Shown here: positions 20,240 through 28,584 of the stretch, piece by piece
How the letters are laid out: each line of letters begins with the position of its first letter
Position numbering within the stretch: the first letter of the stretch is position 1
Assembly (NCBI GenBank): GCA_964626565.1
Contig: CAZVFX010000082.1
Span: forward strand, 1 to 32,357
From: CAZVFX01 sp964626565
Lineage (GTDB): Bacteria > Myxococcota_A > UBA9042 > CAIXZC01
Length of the DNA stretch: 32,357 nt
Direction: 5' to 3'
Notes under the pieces: generated by a model
Told to the model about the DNA's origin: nothing
What the model saw: only the letters and a program-made list of their open reading frames with translations
Databases searched by the model: none
Made by a program: the position numbers and the translations under genes

Positions 20240-21661
20240 ATGAGTGTGGACAACCTGTCAGATATTTTTACCCCCCAGTGCCTGTTGCTGGAGCCGGACA
20301 AGCTGGCTGAATACGCCGACGACATGACCGAAGCGGAGCCGCAACTCCCGGCGGCGGTGGTTTTTCCCGAAAACGTGGAGCAGATCCAGCAGTTGGTCGT
20401 CATGGCCGCGGACAAGGGGTTCACGCTGACGCCTCGAATCGCGAACCAGAACGTTGGGGGCCTGGCCATCGCTTCCGAGGGTGGCGTCGTAGTGGACCTC
20501 ACGCGTATGAACTCGGTGTTGGATTTCTCGCCCACCGACATGTACGCGGTCATCGAGCCGGGGGTCACGCAACAGCAGATGAAGGACTTCCTGGACGAAA
20601 AGGCGCCGGACTTGAGGATCGGGTACAGCCTGGCGCCGCCTGATACGTCGGTGCTGGCCAACTGTATCATGGACGGCCTGTCCAACTTCTCGCTCAAGTG
20701 CGGCTCCATGAGCGAAGCGATCCTGGGTCTCGAAGCGGTGCTCCACGATGGAACGGTGGTGAAAACCGGCGCCTGGGCGTTGGGTCCCACCCCCTACGGC
20801 CGCCCCCCGCTGCCCGACCTTACCGGCCTGTTCGTGGCGTGGCTGGGAACCACCGGGATCGTGACAAAGATCTCCCTGGCTCTCTGGCCGCAACACCCGT
20901 TTCGCCGGCGCTTCTTTGTGCTGGCCCGCGAAACATCTGCGGCCTTCGAGGTGGTGCGGCGCCTGGTGAAGTTGGAACTGCTGGACGACCTGGGAGTACT
21001 TTCCTGGCCTACCGGAAGGATGATGCTGGGTGTGGAACAGCCGCACCACGAAAAGGACGGCGGCGAATACGCGTACTTCATGTACCTGGACATCTCGTCG
21101 CCCTTTGCCGAACAGTTGGAGTTCAAGGTGCAAAAGGCTGCAGAAGTATTCAATGCAGTGGACTCCAACGGCGGCTTCACCTCCTTTCTGGATCTGGACG
21201 ACCTGGTGAAGGCGATGCCCGAGGCCGAGAAATTCAGGGAGTTCCCTACCGACCTTGAGTTCCTGACGAAGACCGAGGGCGGGGGTCTCAGTTGGGTGGG
21301 CACGTACGGCCCGTTGAGCACCATCGACGCGTGTTGCGACGCGGGCATGGCCTGTATGGCGAAACACGGATTCGCCCCCGGGATCGTATGCCGGGCCATG
21401 AAGACCGGCCATTATGCGGTGCTGCGCTTTGTGGAGCTCTTCGACGTGAACTCCCCGGAAGAGCGAGCCCGGGTCCGGGCGTTGAACCTGGAACTGTTCG
21501 ACCTCTGCCTGGAATACGGATTTGTGCAATACAAGCCGCCAATGGCGATTATCCCGAGATTCCATGAAAAACTTCAGCCTGCATCGCTGAAGCTCATGAA
21601 GCAGGTGAAAGAGTTCATGGACCCGGGAAACATCTTCAACCCGGGCAAGCTGGGCCTCTAA
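20240..21661 (+). CDS. FAD-binding oxidase/dehydrogenase, VAO/PCMH family (4-cresol dehydrogenase-like)
   Basis: This 473-residue protein has an N-terminal PCMH-type FAD domain (~30-215): PAAVVFPENVEQIQQLV, GGVVVDLTRMNSVLDF, AVIEPGVTQQQM and GLFVAWLGTTGIVTKISLALWP. The last resembles the SNLGIVTKMG region of 4-cresol dehydrogenase and vanillyl-alcohol oxidase. The C-terminal substrate domain ends in DPGNIFNPGKLGL, as is usual for the family. These enzymes oxidise alcohols, hydroxy acids or phenols, and alkyl-DHAP synthase is a distant lipid-related member. No obvious covalent flavin-linking His or Tyr can be assigned. ATG at 20240 has AGGGAGG about 12 bases upstream, slightly far. The stop overlaps the end of the convergent membrane enzyme by 4 bp. 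Confidence 0.85.
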   Translation: MSVDNLSDIFTPQCLLLEPDKLAEYADDMTEAEPQLPAAVVFPENVEQIQQLVVMAADKGFTLTPRIANQNVGGLAIASEGGVVVDLTRMNSVLDFSPTDMYAVIEPGVTQQQMKDFLDEKAPDLRIGYSLAPPDTSVLANCIMDGLSNFSLKCGSMSEAILGLEAVLHDGTVVKTGAWALGPTPYGRPPLPDLTGLFVAWLGTTGIVTKISLALWPQHPFRRRFFVLARETSAAFEVVRRLVKLELLDDLGVLSWPTGRMMLGVEQPHHEKDGGEYAYFMYLDISSPFAEQLEFKVQKAAEVFNAVDSNGGFTSFLDLDDLVKAMPEAEKFREFPTDLEFLTKTEGGGLSWVGTYGPLSTIDACCDAGMACMAKHGFAPGIVCRAMKTGHYAVLRFVELFDVNSPEERARVRALNLELFDLCLEYGFVQYKPPMAIIPRFHEKLQPASLKLMKQVKEFMDPGNIFNPGKLGL

Positions 21662-24054
21662 CCCACTTCCTCATCCACTCCGCACACCCGACGGGAAATC
21701 AGCTCCGCACAAAGAAGAGAAACCGTGGCTGCAATGAAGTATACCAGCTCCTCTACAGTATCCACCAACAGGGCAAAGTTAGGCTGCTGGAGGTAGAGGA
21801 ACGCGGCGTAAGGAATGAGCAGAGATGCCATGCCGGCCAGGATCTTCAGTCCGACGGCCGAAGCCCTGCCGGCCTGGGGCCGCATGGCCAGCAGCATGAG
21901 CACAAGTGGAGCCGAATACTTGAGGAAAGTGACAAGAAACACCAGGAACCACAACCTGATGTAGTGGTGCCCGAACCAGAGAGATGCGAATTTGAAGTCG
22001 ATGCCGATGGTCCTGAAACCAAAGGAGATCATCATTCCCATCAAGGCCAGCATCGCGACCATGACTCCACCGGAAAACCACCTGCGCCCTTCGCCCACGC
22101 TCGCGAGGGAAGTAAACAGGCCGGCCACCGCGATGAAGCCGTTCAACTGGAAGAGCACCGCGTAATTGAACTCGTAGGTGAAGAACATGCCCAGTTCCAG
22201 CAGCAGGAACAAGATGTACCGGTCGACAAACGGCAGCACCACGAAACAACGGACCACCGCCAGCACAACCGCCGCGATGGAGACCACGGCCTGCAGTACC
22301 GGCGGCACGGGAACTGCCCGGAGGAACACCAACAGCAGGGCCGCTGCCAGCGCGGCGCGCCCTGCAGCCCGGGCGTCAAGGGGCCGGAAGGCACCGGTGG
22401 CGACTGCAGCCGCCGCCAGCGCAGCCAGCAGGGATACCAGCGCAGCCCCGGTTACATACCACGAAGTGTCTTCGGGCCGAAAAGCGTAAAAATAGACGAT
22501 GCGGAAGTTCTCCACGAAGATGGCGTACTGGCTGGCGACAAATGCAACCGCGACCAGCACCACGGCAAAGAGCGCCAGGTCACGCCGCGTTCCCGCCGCA
22601 GCTCGAGTTTGACTCGCGTACACGCACACCGCGCCTGCCAGCAACAACAAGATGGCCACCGGCACCCCTCGCAAAGCCCCAAAACCGTATAGAGTCGGGT
22701 AGTGAAGCACGGGCAGCGCCAGCGCCATGGCGGTTGCCCCCGACATGACTCTCTCGCCTCGGGTCCCGTCGGAGCCCGACAGCTTCCTGCAGAAGAAATA
22801 GCCGGCCAGAAAATAGACGCCGTAGAGGGCCAGCCACGGAATCAACCGGGAGTCGTGCACCAGGCCGTCCCACGCCTCGTATCCCCACGCCTTGAGAAAC
22901 AAGCAACCGGCCAGAGAGACAACCAACCAGCCCCTGAACGGCACCTGCGAGAATAGCGCGAGCCAGGCCAGCAGGGAGCCCAGCAACATGAAGCAGACCA
23001 TCACATAGTCGGGAAGGGTCAACTCGAACTGGGCCCCTTGCCCTGAACGCTTCAGTTCGAGCGATTCCGGCGCTCCGTACAGACTCCTCACGCGCTCCGG
23101 AAATACGTCGAAATATGTCTCTCCCTGGTAAGAATCGGTGAAGGGCAGGCGGAACAGTACATTGAGGAAAAACTTGTGGGAGAAGATATGTATGTCCTGC
23201 CGGTGGTTCTTAGCGACCTCCGGCCCGTTGTAAAGGTAGAACGTGGGCGCCTGCTGGGAGTAGTTGTGCTGGCCGTTCTCGTTGCAACCGTGGTCCCCAT
23301 ATACCAGGATCGTATCTTCGGGACGACGCTCCTCGAGCAGCCGGGCCAACACCTCGTCCGACGTGCGAAGCGCAGCCTCATATTCGTCGCCTGCAGCGCC
23401 GTATTGGTGGCCCGCGTCGTGCGCGTCGATGAGGTACAACAGCACTACATCGGTGTCCTGCTCCCTGAAGTAGTCCAACGCGACGTCGGCCAGGCTGTGT
23501 GCGTCTATGCCGGCATCGCCGCGCTTGTAGAAATGCATGTCCGCCAGCGCGTCCCCGTACAGCCGGTGGATCACATAGTTGGCCACCGCCTTGAAACGGT
23601 ACCCGTGCCGGGAAAGCATGTGCGGCCACACCCCCGCATGCGCGCTCCTGCCCGGGTGAAAATCCTCGGCAAAGGAGAGGAGGGAAGAGCGGTCAAAACC
23701 GGATAAGGTAGCCTCCACGCAGTGCACCGTCATGTTGCTCTTGCAGGGGGTTACCCGGCCCCACGTCGAGTCAGCCTTCAACATGTTCAAGGTGGGCATG
23801 AGAGCCGGGTCGGTGGTGGCCTCGTAGCGCATCATGTCGATGAACAGGATGAACAGCCGGTTGGGAGAGGCCACGGGGTGATCGGTAAGCTTCTGCTGGA
23901 CCGCTGGAGTAGCCTCGATGTAGGGATGGACCGGCAACTCCCGGTCCCGCATGCGCTGATCGATATAGAAGGCTGTCAACAGGCCGGCGACAACGACCCA
24001 GAGAAGAAGGCCGGCCCCCAGCGGACGTACGGCGGCATCGCGTAACTTCTTCAT
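21658..24054 (-). CDS. Membrane phosphotransferase resembling GPI ethanolamine-phosphate transferases
   Basis: This 798-residue protein has one N-terminal membrane helix (~11-31), an alkaline-phosphatase-superfamily domain (~65-330) and about a dozen further membrane helices (~350-790). Expected metal and nucleophile positions are D73 (LFIDMMRYE), T109 (SNMTV), the DAHDAGH216QYG region, D254/H255 (GDHG) and H263 (NGQHN). The stretch TILVYGDHGCNENGQH followed by APTFYLY closely parallels PIG-N/O/G enzymes, which move phosphoethanolamine from PE to GPI mannose. One metal Asp is shifted: H212 stands where D is usual, with D210 and D213 next to it. The order TM, catalytic domain, many TMs is the PIG layout, whereas bacterial EptA and LtaS have the membrane part first. 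It starts 5 bases after the preceding nucleotidyltransferase stop. Confidence 0.65.
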   Translation of the reverse strand: MKKLRDAAVRPLGAGLLLWVVVAGLLTAFYIDQRMRDRELPVHPYIEATPAVQQKLTDHPVASPNRLFILFIDMMRYEATTDPALMPTLNMLKADSTWGRVTPCKSNMTVHCVEATLSGFDRSSLLSFAEDFHPGRSAHAGVWPHMLSRHGYRFKAVANYVIHRLYGDALADMHFYKRGDAGIDAHSLADVALDYFREQDTDVVLLYLIDAHDAGHQYGAAGDEYEAALRTSDEVLARLLEERRPEDTILVYGDHGCNENGQHNYSQQAPTFYLYNGPEVAKNHRQDIHIFSHKFFLNVLFRLPFTDSYQGETYFDVFPERVRSLYGAPESLELKRSGQGAQFELTLPDYVMVCFMLLGSLLAWLALFSQVPFRGWLVVSLAGCLFLKAWGYEAWDGLVHDSRLIPWLALYGVYFLAGYFFCRKLSGSDGTRGERVMSGATAMALALPVLHYPTLYGFGALRGVPVAILLLLAGAVCVYASQTRAAAGTRRDLALFAVVLVAVAFVASQYAIFVENFRIVYFYAFRPEDTSWYVTGAALVSLLAALAAAAVATGAFRPLDARAAGRAALAAALLLVFLRAVPVPPVLQAVVSIAAVVLAVVRCFVVLPFVDRYILFLLLELGMFFTYEFNYAVLFQLNGFIAVAGLFTSLASVGEGRRWFSGGVMVAMLALMGMMISFGFRTIGIDFKFASLWFGHHYIRLWFLVFLVTFLKYSAPLVLMLLAMRPQAGRASAVGLKILAGMASLLIPYAAFLYLQQPNFALLVDTVEELVYFIAATVSLLCAELISRRVCGVDEEVG

Positions 24055-24059
24055 TACCG

Positions 24060-24764
24060 CTAGTTCAGCCCTAACTGCTCAAGCAATTCATAATAGTCGC
24101 CCGGGGTGTCGATCTCCATTGCCAGTTCCTGGCCGATGTCCTGATAGTGCATCCGGTGCCCCCCCTTCAAGAGCTGGTCCATTCCTCTTTCGTAGAAGAC
24201 CCTCGGATTGTTCTGAAGCGACAACTCCCTTTTCAAATAGCGGGAGAAAGCAGGGGAAAGCTTGTACACGCCGAACGCCTCGCCGCCGGCCAGGTCCTCG
24301 CTGAGGTACTTGCCGATGGCGGTGATTCTCTCCCCTTCCAGGTACACCTTTATCTCTTCTTCGCCGTTTCGTTTGCGGTCCAAAGCAGCCACCGTGCCCG
24401 CAGGATGATCCGCCATCCTGGCGATGAGACCTTCCGAAAAGTAGACGTCAGCGTTGAGAACGAAGGTGGTCTGCTCTTCCTCGGCGTCCAACGCCAGCAT
24501 GAGAGAATGTGCGGTGTTGGTGGTCCGGTACTCCCGGTTGGTTACGAACTGCAGATTCGGGAATGACGTCTTGAACACGTCGTCCATGTACCCCACCACC
24601 AGCGTAATCTGAGAAACTCCGGCCATTTCGAGGGCTTTCACCTGACGTTGGATCAAGGTCTCGTTCCCGATGGGCAAGAAGCTCTTGGGCTTTCCGCCCG
24701 TAATCTCCGCTACCCGCAGCCCCGCTCCGGCACACAAAATGATCGCTCTTACGTCATCACGCAT
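24060..24764 (-). CDS. Nucleotidyltransferase, likely a cytidylyltransferase for an alcohol phosphate (second of two)
   Basis: This 234-residue single Rossmann-like NTP-transferase domain has the nucleotide loop CAGAGLR (11-17), the substrate lysine region GGKPKSFLPIG and the metal-binding LNADVYF strand. The segment REYRTTNTAHSLMLAL and the overall size resemble LicC-type phosphocholine and inositol-1-phosphate cytidylyltransferases more than sugar-nucleotide enzymes. Such enzymes make CDP-alcohols, the substrates of CDP-alcohol phosphotransferases. The gene overlaps the end of the phosphatidyltransferase upstream by 8 bp, which supports a shared pathway. Whether it uses CTP and which alcohol phosphate it takes cannot be read here. 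Confidence 0.75.
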   Translation of the reverse strand: MRDDVRAIILCAGAGLRVAEITGGKPKSFLPIGNETLIQRQVKALEMAGVSQITLVVGYMDDVFKTSFPNLQFVTNREYRTTNTAHSLMLALDAEEEQTTFVLNADVYFSEGLIARMADHPAGTVAALDRKRNGEEEIKVYLEGERITAIGKYLSEDLAGGEAFGVYKLSPAFSRYLKRELSLQNNPRVFYERGMDQLLKGGHRMHYQDIGQELAMEIDTPGDYYELLEQLGLN

Positions 24765-25554
24765 GTCTCAGATCCTCCCTGGTCATCTGCCAGCCCCGAT
24801 AGGCCACTGCGGCCATCATCACCGCAGGCTGGGTGACCGCTACCAGCCACAAGGCCCAGGTGGGCCGGCCCAGAACCAACGCCAGACCGATCCACAGGAA
24901 CAGGTCCGGTTCGCGAAACTCAAATATTTTAACTCCCACCCGCCACCACGGCCGGCGGTTTGAAACGGCAGTTCGGGACTGAATCTGGCGCCCCCCGTCC
25001 CCCGGTTTTGACCGCCCCCCGTCCCTCGCTTTCAGCCGGTCTGCGACGGCCAGCCACTTGACGTAGCCCACTACCACCTGGGAGAACAGACCCACCATGG
25101 CGAAGTAGAGATAGTAGATCTCGCCCGTGGCTTCCCAGCAGGCGTACCCGAGCGCGGCGAAGAGGAAGAGGAACCCGAAGTAATCGCTCACCTTGTCGAG
25201 GTACGATCCCAGCGCCGACGTCTGCTCTCGATATCTGGCCAACTGACCGTCCGCACAATCCAGAGTCAGATTGAGGTTCATGAGCAGCGCGGCCGCCAGC
25301 CACCACTCCGGGCCGCTGAATGCAACCAGCCACGCCGAGCCGGCCAGCAAGATGAAGGAAGCGGCCGTGAGCAGATTGGGAGTTATTAGGGCCACGTCGC
25401 CGAATAGCACGAGGAAGAGAAACGCGGAAGGCCGCCCGAAGACAATGCCCCAGAAATCCAGGTTGTTGGTGCGCTCACCCACCGCGATTCCGGGCCGCAG
25501 CTTCTGCCAACGACAACGTGTTCTTTCCCAGTAGCCGGCTCGGTGGTTTTTCAT
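24757..25554 (-). CDS. CDP-alcohol phosphatidyltransferase family membrane enzyme (repeat-bearing)
   Basis: This 265-residue protein carries the full family motif D-x2-DG-x2-AR-x8-G-x3-D-x3-D, with D99, D102, G103, R107, G116, D120 and D124, and about six membrane helices. Family members join a CDP-activated alcohol or lipid to another alcohol at the cytoplasmic membrane face, making phospholipids such as PI, PG or PE. Residues ~175-190 (RDGGRSKPGDGGR) are encoded by two copies of the GC-rich repeat and fall in a hydrophilic loop between helices, so the insert may be tolerated. The ATG overlaps the upstream nucleotidyltransferase stop (ATGA). The lipid product is not known. Confidence 0.85.
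   Translation of the reverse strand: MKNHRAGYWERTRCRWQKLRPGIAVGERTNNLDFWGIVFGRPSAFLFLVLFGDVALITPNLLTAASFILLAGSAWLVAFSGPEWWLAAALLMNLNLTLDCADGQLARYREQTSALGSYLDKVSDYFGFLFLFAALGYACWEATGEIYYLYFAMVGLFSQVVVGYVKWLAVADRLKARDGGRSKPGDGGRQIQSRTAVSNRRPWWRVGVKIFEFREPDLFLWIGLALVLGRPTWALWLVAVTQPAVMMAAVAYRGWQMTREDLRHA
24990..25034 (+). repeat. GC-rich dispersed repeat inside a coding sequence (2 copies)
   Basis: The copy at 24990 is identical over 21 bp to those at 3192 and 3276; a second copy with a diverged end begins at 25014. The 24-bp spacing equals that in the distant gene. Here the host gene runs on the opposite strand, so the repeat is read as KPGDGGR rather than APRPPV. Confidence 0.85.
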
Positions 25555-26276
25555 GCGTCGAGTACCGGGCCCAGCTTCTCCGCCTTGGCGATGTCCTCGA
25601 CAAAGTCGATTTCGGTCCAGGGCAGGTCCCCCACCGGCTCGAAGCCGACGTATTCACGCTCCAGCAGCACTTCAAGCGCGTCCTCATATTCCTTGTCCGC
25701 TTGCCCGTCCGATATGAATCTCTCCACTATCCCCTTGAGCACACCTGCCGTGCTTTTTGAGAGCTTCAGAAAACCCAAACCCTCCCCTACCCGGTCATAC
25801 TCCTTCGTAATGGTTCGGTTATTGGCCACCACTCGGCCGTTGAGCGCTGCTACTTTGCACTCCTCCCCCATGTCTTCGATAAAACCTTCGTCCATGAGGT
25901 AGCAGTTGCCGTTGGGGGACTCCACCAGTCGCTTCAGCAGTCCGGGATGGAATACCACGTCTGCATCCATCATGAGGATGTCGTCATCGAACTCCCGAGC
26001 GGCCAGATGGACCGTGTAGATGTTACCTTCGGTGTACCGCTCGTTGTCCAGATATCGCACTCGGACCCCATGGCATTCGTCCCCCACCGCGGACCTGATC
26101 TTGTCTTTCAGGTGCCCGACAACGATGACGGCTTCATCTATGCCCAGCCGGTTGAAATTCTCAAAGTACCTCTGGAGGATTGTCTTGCCGGCTATTTCGA
26201 TGAGGCACTTGGGGGTGGCGTCGGTATACGGGGACAATCTTTTGCCAACGCCGGCGGCGAGAATGATGGCTTTCAT
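25551..26276 (-). CDS. Nucleotidyltransferase, likely a cytidylyltransferase for an alcohol phosphate (first of two)
   Basis: This 241-residue NTP-transferase domain has the intact loop LAAGVGKRL (6-14), TPKCLIEIAGK, and D104/D106 in MMDADVVF for metal binding. A late WTEIDFVEDIAKAEKL completes the active site as in LicC and inositol-phosphate cytidylyltransferases. It is clearly distinct from the other nucleotidyltransferase at 24060-24764, so two activated alcohols may be made. It lies between the two CDP-alcohol phosphatidyltransferase genes: 3 bases after the first and overlapping the second by ATGA. This placement favours a CDP-alcohol over a sugar nucleotide, by inference. Confidence 0.75.
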   Translation of the reverse strand: MKAIILAAGVGKRLSPYTDATPKCLIEIAGKTILQRYFENFNRLGIDEAVIVVGHLKDKIRSAVGDECHGVRVRYLDNERYTEGNIYTVHLAAREFDDDILMMDADVVFHPGLLKRLVESPNGNCYLMDEGFIEDMGEECKVAALNGRVVANNRTITKEYDRVGEGLGFLKLSKSTAGVLKGIVERFISDGQADKEYEDALEVLLEREYVGFEPVGDLPWTEIDFVEDIAKAEKLGPVLDA

Positions 26277-26279
26277 GAG

Positions 26280-27374
26280 TTACCTCTGGGCTTGTACGGT
26301 TTTTCCCACTTTCCGGCGGTAGAAAAACCAGTCGTGGAACACGAACGCTGTATAGCACACGCATATACCCGCCACAACCGAGGCTCCAAACCCCAGCAGG
26401 CCGGTAAGCGAGCAGATAACGAGAAATGCGGAGATGAAATCCCGCTTGAGAACCAGCGTCAGGTAGTCGGTGAAGCCTTCGTCCCTCACCTCCTTGCTTC
26501 CTTCCTGGAATCCCCACACGAAATCGAGGACATCCCCCGACTTGAACACCGTGTGAAGGAAGTAGTACTGGTAGAGCTGCCCGAACAGAAAGCAGCCTGC
26601 TCCCGCCAGGCCCAGCGTCTGGTGGAAGGAGTTGCCTGTGAGATTGGTGAGGTAGATGCCCATAGCGGCAACCATCAGCGAAGTGGAAACATCGTCCGAC
26701 AGCGTGTCGAGCCACGCCCCCAGGTAGCTTCCCTGGTGCTTAACCCGGGCCAGTTCCCCATCCACACAGTCGAGGGTCGCACCCGCGAAGTAGAGCAAGA
26801 TACCCAACTGCATGAGCAGAACAGATTGTGCTACCCCTACCATTACTGCCCCTGCAACTCCCAACGCCATGCAAAACAAGGTCACGTGATTTGGCCGGAT
26901 GGGGAGGTTGGCGATAAGGGACGTTATTCGCAGCGTTATGGGCCGCATGAAGTAGTAGCCTACGACGCCATCCACCAGCATCGGTTTTCTGAGGCGGTTG
27001 AGCAGGATCCACTTGGCCTTCCGCAGGCTGGCGGCGTCCCGAATCGGCACCATCCCTGAGCCATCCAACCGGCCCCCGGCGAAGACGCTGGAGGCGTCTA
27101 GGATGGTGGCGTCCCTAGCCCCGTAGAGCCGCGCAGGCAGCAGGTCAGCGGAGGTGAGGGATTCCACCTCTTCCACGACGACCTCCAGGTTCCGGGGTGC
27201 TTCGGCCAGCGCCTGTACCGGCAGAGGAGCCGCGGCGCTCTTTGCCAACACGGCCCGATTGTAACCGTTTCGGGCTGCTTCGTTGAGCAGCCGGCCCAGG
27301 ACGGTGAGTCCCAGCAGCCGGCGGGAGTGGAATCGGGACGCGTCGGAAATTGCGATGTAGACAGTTCTACTCAA
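26280..27374 (-). CDS. CDP-alcohol phosphatidyltransferase with extra N-terminal domain
   Basis: This protein has 364 residues. The C-terminal half has the full catalytic motif (D202, D205, G206, R210, G219, D223, D227) and about six membrane helices. The N-terminal ~120 residues look like a nucleotidyltransferase-type Rossmann domain that has lost its glycine loop: a first strand TVYIAIS, then GLTVLGRLLNEAARNGYNRAVLA. This recalls the fused inositol-phosphate cytidylyltransferase/di-inositol-phosphate-phosphate synthase of hyperthermophiles, but with the nucleotide site gone. The start is TTG at 27374, with GGGAGG 6 bases upstream, interlocked with the preceding stop as TTGA. An in-frame ATG-like start further upstream would overlap that gene by 85 bp. 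Confidence 0.8.
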   Translation of the reverse strand: MSRTVYIAISDASRFHSRRLLGLTVLGRLLNEAARNGYNRAVLAKSAAAPLPVQALAEAPRNLEVVVEEVESLTSADLLPARLYGARDATILDASSVFAGGRLDGSGMVPIRDAASLRKAKWILLNRLRKPMLVDGVVGYYFMRPITLRITSLIANLPIRPNHVTLFCMALGVAGAVMVGVAQSVLLMQLGILLYFAGATLDCVDGELARVKHQGSYLGAWLDTLSDDVSTSLMVAAMGIYLTNLTGNSFHQTLGLAGAGCFLFGQLYQYYFLHTVFKSGDVLDFVWGFQEGSKEVRDEGFTDYLTLVLKRDFISAFLVICSLTGLLGFGASVVAGICVCYTAFVFHDWFFYRRKVGKTVQAQR

Positions 27375-28375
27375 CTGGCACCTCCCTGGCAGGCGGGCGA
27401 CGGCCGGCCCCTGAACAACTCGAGCCAGCCCCACAGGCCGACACCAACGAAACAAAAGACCAACTTGCGGATGGTGCGCACAAACTCGGTAGCAAGGCCC
27501 AGGCTGCCGGCCAGGCCGAACAGTGTAAACACCATCACTGAGCCCCCTTCCAAAACACCCAATCTTGTGGGTAGAAACAGGGTCAGGTAATAGAATAACT
27601 GGCCCGCGGCGAAGAGCCCGGCAGCCACCCCGGGCGAAACCGGATCGCCGAGCAGGGTCACGATCAACCAGACCTCGGCCACTGCGGCGATCCTGGCTAG
27701 AACCAGCAGCAGGCAGGCGAGGTGGAAATCCCGAGGTCGGCGGGTGGAGAAGTTGCGCACTTCTTCGTCTATCAGTTTACCCTTTGACAAGCTCTTGCCA
27801 TCGAGTTTGCGCCCTACCAGGGGCAGTTTGCTTCCCACCCGCAGGAGGTCCTCCACCATGCCGCGGCGGAGCCAGAGGAAAACCAACCCGGTGAGGAGAG
27901 CCGTAATTCCCACGCCGCCCAGCAACCCCAGGCTCGCGCTCAGGGGAACTTCACCTGTGATAAGACACATGATCGCCCCCACCAGCAGCACGGGTAGCGT
28001 AGTGGCGGTGAAAAGGAAATTGAACATCACCAGCGAGGAGACTATCTGCGACGGAGGAACCAGGCGCCGCAGGAGATTGCCCTTGAGCACCTCTCCAGCC
28101 TGTCCGCCCGGAAGCAGATGATTAAGCGACGACCCTGCCACGGTGCACGCGTACATGGTGAAGAAGTCCACGCGACGGTAGCGGGGGATGGCCAGTTGCC
28201 ACGCCGCCACCTCGAGCATCAACTCCACCTGGTAGACCAGAAGCACCCACAGGAGGCCGGCGCCCAGGGTGATGAGGTTGGAGCGGAGATATTCCACTCC
28301 GGTGACATGCACAAAATAGCCTAGAAGCCCCAGCCCGAATACCAATGCTGCTACGTTGAAGAATCTTGCTCTCAT
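27371..28375 (-). CDS. UPF0104/LPG-synthase-TM-like integral membrane protein (possible lipid flippase)
   Basis: This 334-residue protein has about eight hydrophobic segments and no soluble catalytic domain. The motif SLNHLLPGGQAGEVLKGNLL matches the signature of the lysylphosphatidylglycerol synthase membrane domain family (UPF0104, YbhN), and the later LTLFLPTRLGVLEGG is the second conserved family element. The homologous half of MprF flips aminoacyl-lipids, and relatives sit beside glycolipid genes. A transport role for the product of this operon is inference. The ATG at 28375 has GAGG 7 bases upstream. It is the first gene of the six-gene lipid operon. Confidence 0.8.
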   Translation of the reverse strand: MRARFFNVAALVFGLGLLGYFVHVTGVEYLRSNLITLGAGLLWVLLVYQVELMLEVAAWQLAIPRYRRVDFFTMYACTVAGSSLNHLLPGGQAGEVLKGNLLRRLVPPSQIVSSLVMFNFLFTATTLPVLLVGAIMCLITGEVPLSASLGLLGGVGITALLTGLVFLWLRRGMVEDLLRVGSKLPLVGRKLDGKSLSKGKLIDEEVRNFSTRRPRDFHLACLLLVLARIAAVAEVWLIVTLLGDPVSPGVAAGLFAAGQLFYYLTLFLPTRLGVLEGGSVMVFTLFGLAGSLGLATEFVRTIRKLVFCFVGVGLWGWLELFRGRPSPACQGGAS

Positions 28376-28418
28376 TCCAAGCCTCAAGCCCCCTTCTTGC
28401 GACCGCCTCGATGGCGGG

Positions 28419-28448
28419 TGTATAGGCTATAAGCAAGATGTCTGCCAA
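28419..28448 (-). promoter_or_regulatory. Probable promoter of the six-gene lipid operon
   Basis: On the minus strand TTGGCA (28448-28443) and TATACA (28424-28419) are 18 bp apart. The first ATG is about 45 bp downstream. The 270-bp divergent gap otherwise shows no gene. Confidence 0.5.
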
Positions 28449-28584
28449 TATGCAGATGCAGAGGCGGCTGCCGACGAGACGCTGTTGCAATCCAGGGGTG
28501 CCGGTCCGTGACATTGGGAGAGGAACGGACGACGCTTGCTCCAGCCTGGCGCAGGCACGCCGCGCCAGCTTGGAACATTTACCC

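Noticed and set aside
20811..20820. GCCCCCCG inside the FAD oxidase gene as a repeat copy
   Set aside because: Only eight bases match. The codons encode the family-conserved RPPLPDLTGLF region, so this is ordinary coding sequence.
20258..21565. A 435-codon open frame on the minus strand
   Set aside because: It is antisense to the well-supported FAD oxidase and its His/Arg/Gln-rich composition is typical of GC-rich shadow frames.
27110..27120. Further copy of the GC-rich repeat (GTCCCTAGCC)
   Set aside because: Only 10 bases match the intergenic unit and the poly-C half is absent, so chance is enough in this GC-rich DNA.
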